Positions 16,311-22,999 of a stretch of DNA of 23,096 nt are shown piece by piece. The stretch is from Calditrichota bacterium. GTDB taxonomy: Bacteria > Calditrichota > Calditrichia > RBG-13-44-9 > J042. The DNA is taken from positions 1-23,096 of the forward strand of contig JAADJD010000033.1 in NCBI GenBank assembly GCA_013150955.1, given 5' to 3'. The first letter of the stretch is position 1. Each line of letters opens with the position of its first letter. The notes below the pieces were generated by a model that saw nothing but the letters and a program-made list of their open reading frames with translations, was not told the origin of the DNA and made no database searches. Made by a program: the position numbers and the translations under genes.

Positions 16311-16934
16311 TTATTTCGCATGGCAAGTCAAGCACAAATCACTATTGGCGTTGGACTTGACTAACAGTTTTGCCACACCGCTGCCGTTGTGCACGTCATG
16401 GCAGGACGAGCATTCCAGCTTGTGGTTCACCAGCATGTCTTCGTCGATGGTGCCGCCCAGACCGGACTGCGCCGTGGTCGGATCATACAGTTCGCCGTCC
16501 GCGCTGGCCAGAGCTGCGTCATATACGAAGGAGACCGGATGGTCATCCCGCATATCGGTGCCTAAGTTCTCATCGCCTGTGATGTAAGTGGTACCGCTGG
16601 TCTTGCCACCGAAGTTGTCCAGAGCGACCGTGCCGTCATGGCAGCTCAAGCACAGCTTGGATACGCCATCAGGCTGACCCACCGTCGCGTCCAGAGTCGA
16701 GCTGGTATAGGGGGTGAAGGTTGCCGACGTCACTTCATGGTTCCACAGGGGTGCATCCGTCACCGTAATGTCTGCATGGTGCGGGGTGTGGCAAACCACG
16801 CAGATCTCACCGGTGGGGTTCCAGGTTTCACCGGAAAAGTCATGCGGAGAACCCACGATCGTTTGAGCATTCGCCATGAAAACGGAGAGGAAAAGTACCA
16901 GAAGACTGATTAAGAAGACCTTGGACAATTTCAT
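16311..16934 (-). CDS. Tetraheme c-type cytochrome, OmcE-like in size and heme count
   Basis: 207 residues with a clear Sec signal peptide cleaved after ANA (residue 23). Four CXXCH sites are at 45-49, 95-99, 175-179 and 201-205. Seven other His residues (H31, H52, H53, H66, H132, H171, H182) can supply the four distal ligands for bis-His hemes. The blocks TSSTLDATVGQPDG, LCLSCHDGT and DDHPVSFVYD recur in the N-terminal domain of the 12-heme protein of this island. ATG 16934 follows AAGGAGGAG. It has its own upstream sigma54-like element and downstream terminator, the pattern of a highly expressed structural subunit. Geobacter OmcE is also a tetraheme, filament-forming cytochrome; that this one polymerises is inference. 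Confidence 0.93.
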   Translation of the reverse strand: MKLSKVFLISLLVLFLSVFMANAQTIVGSPHDFSGETWNPTGEICVVCHTPHHADITVTDAPLWNHEVTSATFTPYTSSTLDATVGQPDGVSKLCLSCHDGTVALDNFGGKTSGTTYITGDENLGTDMRDDHPVSFVYDAALASADGELYDPTTAQSGLGGTIDEDMLVNHKLECSSCHDVHNGSGVAKLLVKSNANSDLCLTCHAK

Positions 16935-16979
16935 CTTGCTCCTCCTTGTTATTTAATTAAATGTTTCACAAATTTAAAA

Positions 16980-16996
16980 TACAATAATGATGCCAA
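16980..16996 (-). promoter_or_regulatory. Sigma54-like -24/-12 promoter of the tetraheme gene
   Basis: The minus strand reads TTGGCATCATTATTGTA. The -24 GG and -12 G are correctly 10 bases apart; the -12 is GT rather than GC. Predicted start near 16970 gives a 36-base leader carrying AAGGAGGAG. An NtrC-type sigma54 activator is encoded just upstream. Confidence 0.6.
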
Positions 16997-17110
16997 TAAT
17001 TGAATTCGGGAAACAATTTCCAAAATTGCACTTAATTGAGTGAAAATAATGAAGTTAAATAGGAGTGATGAGTCGCGGCCACCATGGAAATCCCCTCGGG
17101 TCAACCCCGG

Positions 17111-17150
17111 GTGGGTGATATTTCCCACCCGGGTGGGGAATATCACCCAC
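17111..17150. promoter_or_regulatory. 40-bp near-perfect palindrome, candidate enhancer for the sigma54 activator
   Basis: GTGGGTGATATTTCCCACCC (17111-17130) abuts its inverse at 17131-17150 with one mismatch. It resolves into two 18-bp dyads GGGTG-N8-CACCC, at 17113-17130 and 17131-17148. It starts about 115 bases upstream of the sigma54-like promoter, the usual distance for an activator site, and its edge overlaps the regulator's stop codon. No T run follows, so it is not a standard terminator. Confidence 0.55.
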
Positions 17151-18532
17151 TAACCGGCTTGAAGCTTGTATTTCTTAATCTTATACCGCAGCGTGTCTCT
17201 TGAAATTTTCAACAACTTTGCCGCGCGGGATTTGTTGAACTGGGTTTTCCGTAATGCTTCCTGAATGATGATCTTTTCCATTTCGGGCAGGGAAATGTCC
17301 GATTCCAGAATGGTGCGGATGCATTGGCTAACCCGCGAATCGTCCGTGGTCACGTGCTGTTTTAACTCCGCTGGAAGACTGTCCACCCCGATGTACTCAT
17401 CTTTTTCCAGGATCACCATGCGCTCGATGATGTTGCGCAGTTCCCGCACGTTTCCCGGCCAGTGATAATTTTGCAATACCTTGATGGCCTCGTCTGTCAA
17501 ACCTTTAATCTGTTTGCGGAACTGGTGGTTGAAGTAACGGATAAAATGATCGGCCAGCAGGGGGATGTCCTCCCGGCGTTCCCGAAGCGGCGGCAGGTTG
17601 ATCTGAAACACTTTCAGGCGGTAGTAGAGATCTTCCCGGAACGTGCGATTGCGCACCGCCTCTTCCAGATTTTTGTTGGTGGCGGCAATGATGCGCACAT
17701 CCACCTGCAAATCTTCGGTGCCGCCCACACGGCGGAAGGTTTTGTTTTCGATGAATTGCAACAGTTTGACCTGGGTGGATGGGTTAATCTCGCCAATCTC
17801 GTCCAGGAAGACGGTACCTCCGTCTGCAATCTCGAACAATCCCTTTTTTTGCTGTTTGGCGTCCGTGAAGGCACCTTTTTCGTGGCCGAACAGTTCGCTT
17901 TCCAGCAACGTTTCCGGCAGCAGGGAACAGTTGATCACCACGAACGGTTTGTCCCGGCGAGGGCTTTCACCATGAATGATCTTGGCCAGCAAGTCTTTTC
18001 CGGTGCCGCTTTCTCCCAGGAGAAGTACCGTGGTGGCCTGCGAGTGGGCAATCTCCCGCGCAAATCCCAAAATTTCCTGAATGACCTGTGATTTGCCAAT
18101 GAAGTGATCAAAGGTGAAATCCTGGGGATGCTGGCGCTTGAGAACCTGGATTTCCCGATCGAGTTGAATTTTTTTTTCGATGTTGTCCAGAATGACGTCG
18201 ATTTCGTCGAAGGTAAATGGTTTGTTGATGTATTCGTAGGCGCCCGATTTCATGGCCTGAATGGCGGTCTCGATCGTGCCGTAAGCCGTCATGAAAATGA
18301 TGAACGAATTGTCTGAAATATGCCGCAATTTCTTCAACACTTCCAGTCCCTGCATGCCCGGCAATTTGTTGTCCAGGAAAATGATCTCTGGCAGATGCTT
18401 TTCGAAGAGTTTGATCCCTGCCTCGCCGGTTTCGGCCAGGTACACCTGGTAACCTTTCTGGTCCAGATGTTTTTTAAAGGACCAGCGAATCAGATTTTCA
18501 TCGTCAATTACCAGGACTTTGAGTTTTGGCAT
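17150..18532 (-). CDS. NtrC-family sigma54-dependent response regulator
   Basis: 460 residues in three domains. The receiver (1-120) has the acid pocket D10/D11, phospho-acceptor D54, T82 and K104. The AAA+ sigma54-activation domain (about 140-380) has Walker A GESGTGKD (173-180), the sigma54-contacting loop GAFTDA (220-225; D in place of the usual G), Walker B VFLDEIGE (241-248) and WPGNVREL. The C-terminal Fis-type helix-turn-helix includes NKSRAAKLLKISRDTLRYKI. It starts 17 bases after the kinase stop, behind GGGGAGAG. It would open the sigma54-like promoter of the tetraheme gene after phosphorylation by the adjacent kinase; the 40-bp palindrome at its 3' end is the likely binding site. 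Both targets are inferred. Confidence 0.96.
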   Translation of the reverse strand: MPKLKVLVIDDENLIRWSFKKHLDQKGYQVYLAETGEAGIKLFEKHLPEIIFLDNKLPGMQGLEVLKKLRHISDNSFIIFMTAYGTIETAIQAMKSGAYEYINKPFTFDEIDVILDNIEKKIQLDREIQVLKRQHPQDFTFDHFIGKSQVIQEILGFAREIAHSQATTVLLLGESGTGKDLLAKIIHGESPRRDKPFVVINCSLLPETLLESELFGHEKGAFTDAKQQKKGLFEIADGGTVFLDEIGEINPSTQVKLLQFIENKTFRRVGGTEDLQVDVRIIAATNKNLEEAVRNRTFREDLYYRLKVFQINLPPLRERREDIPLLADHFIRYFNHQFRKQIKGLTDEAIKVLQNYHWPGNVRELRNIIERMVILEKDEYIGVDSLPAELKQHVTTDDSRVSQCIRTILESDISLPEMEKIIIQEALRKTQFNKSRAAKLLKISRDTLRYKIKKYKLQAG

Positions 18533-18549
18533 TGCTTGGTCTCTCCCCG

Positions 18550-20052
18550 CTAAATTTTGATTGGTATTTCGATCGTAAATCGGGTCCCCTTGTTTTTCTT
18601 GCTTTCTACCGAAATCGTTCCCCCATGCCGTTCAATGATATCCCGCGCAATGGCCAATCCCAGTCCCGTACCCTGATGCTTGGTGGTAAAGAATGGTTTA
18701 AAAATCTTGTCCAGATGTTCTTCCGAAATGCCCACCCCATTATCCTCGATGATAATGGCAACCCGATCTTTGGAGTCCGCCAGCCGGGTTTCCAGCACCA
18801 CCCGTCCCGTGGACGGAATGGCCTGAATGGCGTTGATCACAAAGTTGGAGATGGCGTTTTCCATCTGGTTGTAATCGAATTTGAATGCCGGGATCCGGTG
18901 GTCCAGCTTTAACACGAATTCTATCTGCTTGTCCTCGGCTTGCGTTTGAACGGTTCGCTTGATGGAAATGAGCAGCTGGTTAATATTATTGGTTTCCAGG
19001 CACAGTTTGATCGGTTTGGAAAACTGGAGCAAATCGTTAATCGCCTTGTTGACCCGAATGGTCTGGTACTGAATTTCCTTCAGAATCGTTTCCTTTTCAG
19101 GATCATCAATGTCCGATGCCAGGATGTTCAGCGCATTGACAATGCCCGTCAGGGGATTCTTGATTTCGTGGGCAAAGCTGGCGGCCATTTCTCCCACCGT
19201 GGCCAGCTTCTGGGTGTTCATCAATTCCCGACGATGGTAGTCTTCAATCTTGCTTTGATATTCCTGTAGCTTATCCAGCGTCTGATTGAACTGTCGGGCC
19301 AACAAACCCAGTTCGTTTTTCTCCGGAATGTCAATCCGGTGGGTCAAATCTCCCCGTTCAATATACTGAAAGGTTTCAATAAATCGATTCAATGCCAGTT
19401 TGATGTAGCGGTAGTGCAGAAATCCAATGGTGGTGAAAATGATGACCACCAGGGAAAAGGTAAACACCCGACCGAAGTTTTTTGTGTCCGCAATGTATTT
19501 TTCGATTTCCTCCGCAGAGAAATCGATGATTAAGTATCCCAGAACCGCGTTGTTGGGGGAATGGCAATCGTAACACACTTTGTCATTCTTGATTCGAATG
19601 GTGGTGCGGAAAAAATGGGAATCACTATTCCCCAGTTCCCGAATATCGATGGAATCCACATCCAGGACGTACTCCGGGATTTCGTTGATGGCCAATCGCT
19701 GAAAGTCCGTTCGATGGGGATAAACCGGATGTCCATTGCGGTCAATTAAATAAACGTTCAATACGTTGGGATTTTCACTGAGCTTATCCAGCAGGGAAAA
19801 GATGATTTTTGATTTTTCTTCATCCATCAAATAAAGGTATTGGTCTTTAAGAATCGAGACCAGAGACTTCAGATTGTTGGAATTGCACTGATGCAGCTGG
19901 CGGTCCAGGTGGGCGGTGAACAGTTGAAAGGCCACAAAGCCAATGATGGCCACAATAACTGTTACCGTCACCACAATTTTAAACCGAAAACTGTGGTACA
20001 GGGACAAAAACGGAAATCGTTTAATAAGATTTTGGACTATGTCTTTCGCCAT
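18550..20052 (-). CDS. Sensor histidine kinase with periplasmic c-heme (CXXCH) site
   Basis: 500 residues from ATG 20052, chosen because GGAG precedes it; an upstream TTG at 20097 is less likely. TM1 is at about 24-45 and TM2 at 195-215, with a periplasmic sensor of about 150 residues between. Near the end of the sensor is CYDCH (160-164), a c-type heme motif, within DKVCYDCHSPNN. A HAMP domain (216-268), the HisKA phospho-acceptor H295 in FAHEIKNPLTG, the N box NFVINAIQAI and ATPase boxes DNGVG, FKPFFTTK and GTGLGLA follow. NtrB-like catalytic core. The gene overlaps the upstream cytochrome by 32 bases and is followed by its NtrC-type partner. A covalently bound heme would make it a redox or gas/ligand sensor on the side of the membrane where the cytochromes work. 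Confidence 0.95.
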   Translation of the reverse strand: MAKDIVQNLIKRFPFLSLYHSFRFKIVVTVTVIVAIIGFVAFQLFTAHLDRQLHQCNSNNLKSLVSILKDQYLYLMDEEKSKIIFSLLDKLSENPNVLNVYLIDRNGHPVYPHRTDFQRLAINEIPEYVLDVDSIDIRELGNSDSHFFRTTIRIKNDKVCYDCHSPNNAVLGYLIIDFSAEEIEKYIADTKNFGRVFTFSLVVIIFTTIGFLHYRYIKLALNRFIETFQYIERGDLTHRIDIPEKNELGLLARQFNQTLDKLQEYQSKIEDYHRRELMNTQKLATVGEMAASFAHEIKNPLTGIVNALNILASDIDDPEKETILKEIQYQTIRVNKAINDLLQFSKPIKLCLETNNINQLLISIKRTVQTQAEDKQIEFVLKLDHRIPAFKFDYNQMENAISNFVINAIQAIPSTGRVVLETRLADSKDRVAIIIEDNGVGISEEHLDKIFKPFFTTKHQGTGLGLAIARDIIERHGGTISVESKKNKGTRFTIEIPIKI

Positions 20053-21739
20053 GGCACTCCAGATAACATTCTCCCCGAAAATCCCCTTTGTCGACAAATT
20101 CCAGTCGCCCGGTGCGTGGATCCGGGGAAACGACTGAAATGTCGAAATTAATTAAATGGGAATGATTGGTGCTGTTGCCCTGTGAGAAGCTAATCCCATG
20201 GGGATCGTGGCAAACATTACAGGGAACATCTTCTCCGACAATGTGTTTACGGTGAACCTTTTTGTAAAACTTGCCACTATTTCCACCCATGCCACCCATA
20301 TTTCCGATTACCGTGCTGCGATCATGGCACTGGTAGCACAGCTCATACGCCTGATATGATTCCTGGGTATAATCGGCGGTTTCGTAGCGATATTTCAAGA
20401 TTCGGGGGTAAACGGAGCCGTGGGGACCGGCCGGTGCTCCCGCACCATCGCTGGCATGGCAGTCGGTGCAATAGATGATGCTGGATTCGGTCAATGGTGA
20501 AATCAGGCTGGGGACGTTGTTGTTTTTCCCCGGCGCTTCGATGGGATGATAGGACGGGTTCGAAGGGTCGAATTCCAGTCGAACATTATCCTGTTCAATC
20601 TGCCGCTGGGTGGGACTGGCCGGTTTATCGGGACTGTCTGCATGACAGCGGTAACACAACTCATATTGAAACTGGATGTCAGAAACCGGATTTCCGTTGC
20701 TGTCCACGCCTTTTACGCCCATGATGAATCCATTGGCATTGGGTGCCGAAGCGCTGGCCTGTTGAACGGCATGAGGATTATGGCAGTCTTCGCACTCCAC
20801 ATGCCGAACCTGCACCACGGCTTCTTCCAGCTCATCATGCACCTGATTGTACGCCGAAACGTCGTGCCGATAGGGTTTATTCAACTGGGATTGAATATCC
20901 GTACTGGCCACATTGCCGTTGTGGCAGTTCAGGCAGTTTTGTTCTTCGGTCAGGTAGTTCAGCAGACGTTCACGGCCCTCCGCATTGTGGGGATTGTGGC
21001 AGTTTTCGCAGGCATTTTCCGAAACCGTGCTGTAGGGCGTGTGGAACCAGGGATCGTTTCCACTGCCATTCCAGGTGGCGCTGGAATTTTTATGGCTGCT
21101 ATTTTCCCAGTAATTCTTTTGATGGCAATACATGCACAGTTCGGAATATTTTGAGGGGGCCACCAGAAAATCTCCGTAAATATCATGATGCGGATCGTGA
21201 CAGGAATTGCACTGCAGGCGATCGTTTTCCAGCTGCACCGGACCGGTAAGCGTGGCCGGATCCACCAGTTCGCCATCGGATGTGGCCAGAGAAAGGTCGT
21301 AAACAAACGAGATGGGATGATCATCCGACAGATCCGTGGTGAGGTTGGTATTCCCGGGAGGCATGGTCGTCACCCCGCCCTGGAATGCGATGGGCTCGTC
21401 CCGGCTGAGCACGGCCCCCAGGGCAATGGTACCATCGTGGCAGGACAGGCACAGGAGCGATGCCCCATCCGGTTGACCGGGAACCGCCTGCAGGGTCGAG
21501 CTGGTGTACAGGGTGTAGTAACTGCCGGGATCCGGGCGATTCCACAAGGGCTGCCGGGGACTCTTCGAATGGGGAGTGTGGCAAAAAATGCAAATTTCGC
21601 TCTCGCTCTCCGCTTTGATGGTGCCCGGTCCGCTGACAGATAGATTGTGCACCGTGTTCACGATAGATTGAGACAAACCGGTCTGAAATAAGAACAACAG
21701 AAAGGTGCTCATGATTATGTCAATGTATTGTCTATTCAT
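20021..21739 (-). CDS. Multiheme c-type cytochrome, up to 12 hemes, with tetraheme-like N-domain
   Basis: 572 residues from ATG 21739, behind GGGAGGT; the frame extends upstream to 21796, but that start lacks a ribosome site and disrupts the signal peptide. The signal ends near GLSQ (residue 24). CXXCH sites are at 50, 97, 177, 202, 244, 269, 316, 362, 424, 468 and 507, plus a final CX3CH at 558-563 (CYLECH). Residues ~25-208 are homologous to the separate tetraheme cytochrome (TSSTLQAVPGQPDG, LCLSCHDGT, SDDHPISFVYD). The rest is a different eight-heme region with NPH motifs. It overlaps the NHL gene by 8 bases and the kinase by 32. Probable exported electron carrier or filament adaptor; no lipobox. 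Confidence 0.93.
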   Translation of the reverse strand: MNRQYIDIIMSTFLLFLFQTGLSQSIVNTVHNLSVSGPGTIKAESESEICIFCHTPHSKSPRQPLWNRPDPGSYYTLYTSSTLQAVPGQPDGASLLCLSCHDGTIALGAVLSRDEPIAFQGGVTTMPPGNTNLTTDLSDDHPISFVYDLSLATSDGELVDPATLTGPVQLENDRLQCNSCHDPHHDIYGDFLVAPSKYSELCMYCHQKNYWENSSHKNSSATWNGSGNDPWFHTPYSTVSENACENCHNPHNAEGRERLLNYLTEEQNCLNCHNGNVASTDIQSQLNKPYRHDVSAYNQVHDELEEAVVQVRHVECEDCHNPHAVQQASASAPNANGFIMGVKGVDSNGNPVSDIQFQYELCYRCHADSPDKPASPTQRQIEQDNVRLEFDPSNPSYHPIEAPGKNNNVPSLISPLTESSIIYCTDCHASDGAGAPAGPHGSVYPRILKYRYETADYTQESYQAYELCYQCHDRSTVIGNMGGMGGNSGKFYKKVHRKHIVGEDVPCNVCHDPHGISFSQGNSTNHSHLINFDISVVSPDPRTGRLEFVDKGDFRGECYLECHGERHSPKSY

Positions 21740-22754
21740 GGCTACCTCCCTGTAAAAATTCGAAGATTTGGATCCGTCCATTGTAAGAATCGGCAATATA
21801 AATCAGATCTTCGGAATCGATGTAAATGCCCAGGGGTAACCAGAACTGTCCCGCATCCCTGCCAGGTTCGCCAAAGTAAAAAAGAAAGTCTCCCTCTTTA
21901 TTGAATAATTGTATCGCGTTAAACAAGGCGTCAACAACATAAATGTGGCCATAGGAATCGGTCGCAATTCCTTTGGGCCTGGCGAAGTAACCGGTCGCGT
22001 CTCCTATGGAACCGAACATCGTAATCCATTCTCCACTGCTCTTAAATAATTGTACCCTAAAGTTCATAGAATCCACTACATAAACTGTGCCATTTTGGTC
22101 GATATGGATGAATGTGGGGAAGTTGAATTCGCCCGGCCCGTTACCGCGCTGTCCCAGATAGCGAATCAGCCGGCCATGGGTGTTAAAGATGGCGATGCGG
22201 TGTTTACCGGTCTCTACTACCCATATCTGTTTGTTTTTATTTGAATAAGCAATCCCGGTAGGGCGGACCAGCTGGAGTGTATCATTGAATAGCTGGAAAG
22301 AAAGTGCCCCGGAATCCAGAATCAGGATCTGGCCGGTGGCAGAATCGGTGATGTAAATCTGATTGTCCGGTCCCTGAGCAATGCCAATCGGCGAGGGGAG
22401 CCGAAGGGGGGCAGAGGGACGCAGGTGGGTGATTTCACCCACCTGCTGGTTGATTTTCACAATGCAGTGATCGCCAGGATCGGTTATCCAGAGGTTATTC
22501 ATGGAATCTTTGATTAAAGAAGACGGGCGGATAAATATCTGCTGAGGAGATCCGGTTAACAGATTCTTCAAGCGGGAAAATAACGATGGTTTTTTGATTA
22601 CATCACTGCGCAGGGCAATCTGCGATTTCCAGCGAATAATCGGAGCGTTGTCGCCCGGAAACGTCTGGTCGCCTGCAAAAATTGTTGGCGATCCAAGGAA
22701 GAACAGAAAAAAGATCAAGTAATGTAGAATTTTGGCATACATGATTGGCGCCAT
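21732..22754 (-). CDS. Secreted NHL-repeat beta-propeller protein
   Basis: 340 residues with a hydrophobic signal segment (YLIFFLFFLGSPTIFAG). The start is uncertain: ATG 22754 or ATG 22742, neither with a strong ribosome site. About six NHL blades are visible from residue 75 on (for example RPTGIAYSNKNKQIWVVETG and FARPKGIATDSYGHIYVVDA). The last two blades resemble those of the NHL lipoprotein of the conduit set (YVVDA.F..IQ.FNK.G, F.FGEP, WLP), so the two are paralogs, but this one lacks a lipobox. First gene of the NHL-cytochrome-kinase-regulator operon. The sequence of the fourth blade's neighbours is regular. Its role is likely structural or partner binding; no enzyme motif is seen. Confidence 0.88.
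   Translation of the reverse strand: MAPIMYAKILHYLIFFLFFLGSPTIFAGDQTFPGDNAPIIRWKSQIALRSDVIKKPSLFSRLKNLLTGSPQQIFIRPSSLIKDSMNNLWITDPGDHCIVKINQQVGEITHLRPSAPLRLPSPIGIAQGPDNQIYITDSATGQILILDSGALSFQLFNDTLQLVRPTGIAYSNKNKQIWVVETGKHRIAIFNTHGRLIRYLGQRGNGPGEFNFPTFIHIDQNGTVYVVDSMNFRVQLFKSSGEWITMFGSIGDATGYFARPKGIATDSYGHIYVVDALFNAIQLFNKEGDFLFYFGEPGRDAGQFWLPLGIYIDSEDLIYIADSYNGRIQIFEFLQGGSHE
22421..22446. promoter_or_regulatory. 26-bp perfect palindrome inside the NHL gene, sharing the regulator-site half
   Basis: Arms GCAGGTGGGTGA and its complement flank TT. The GTGGGTGAT half matches the ends of the 40-bp palindrome at 17111-17150. It lies in coding sequence, about 310 bases inside the gene, so it may be chance or a downstream site for the same regulator. 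Confidence 0.3.
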
Positions 22755-22832
22755 GGGTTATTGTCACAGAAATTTAAATTAGACAATTGTTTCCGAAAAA
22801 TCCAGCAGGGATAAATTCTACAAACAGAACCC

Positions 22833-22849
22833 TGCAATTTTTAACCCAG
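22833..22849 (-). promoter_or_regulatory. Possible sigma54-like promoter of the NHL-cytochrome-kinase operon
   Basis: The minus strand reads CTGGGTTAAAAATTGCA: GG and GC are 10 bases apart and TTGCA matches the -12 box, but the CACG part of the -24 box is absent. Predicted leader about 68 bases. The -24 half comes from the end of an interspersed repeat copy. Confidence 0.35.
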
Positions 22850-22999
22850 ATTAAGCAATCGCCTACGAATGACACGAATTCACACAAATAAAACCAATAT
22901 AATACATTGGATTGTATCTGGATGAAAATATGTTCCAGGGTTTATTCGCGATTTTGTGGATATGTTTTAGTTTCATTCGCGTGATTCGCGGTTTATCCC
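22841..22999 (+). repeat. Interspersed MITE-like element, copy 5
   Basis: A full copy, about 160 bp, from TTAACCCAGATTAAGCAATC to GTGATTCGCGGTTTA, with core arms CTGGA/TCCAG and the GGGTTTATTCGCGATTTTGT block. Confidence 0.8.

Noticed and set aside
17111-17150. Intrinsic terminator of the regulator gene
   Set aside because: The stem is strong, but no T run follows on either strand; a protein-binding site fits better.
21740-21796. N-terminal extension of the 12-heme cytochrome
   Set aside because: It would put 19 polar residues before the signal peptide, and the strong ribosome site serves ATG 21739.
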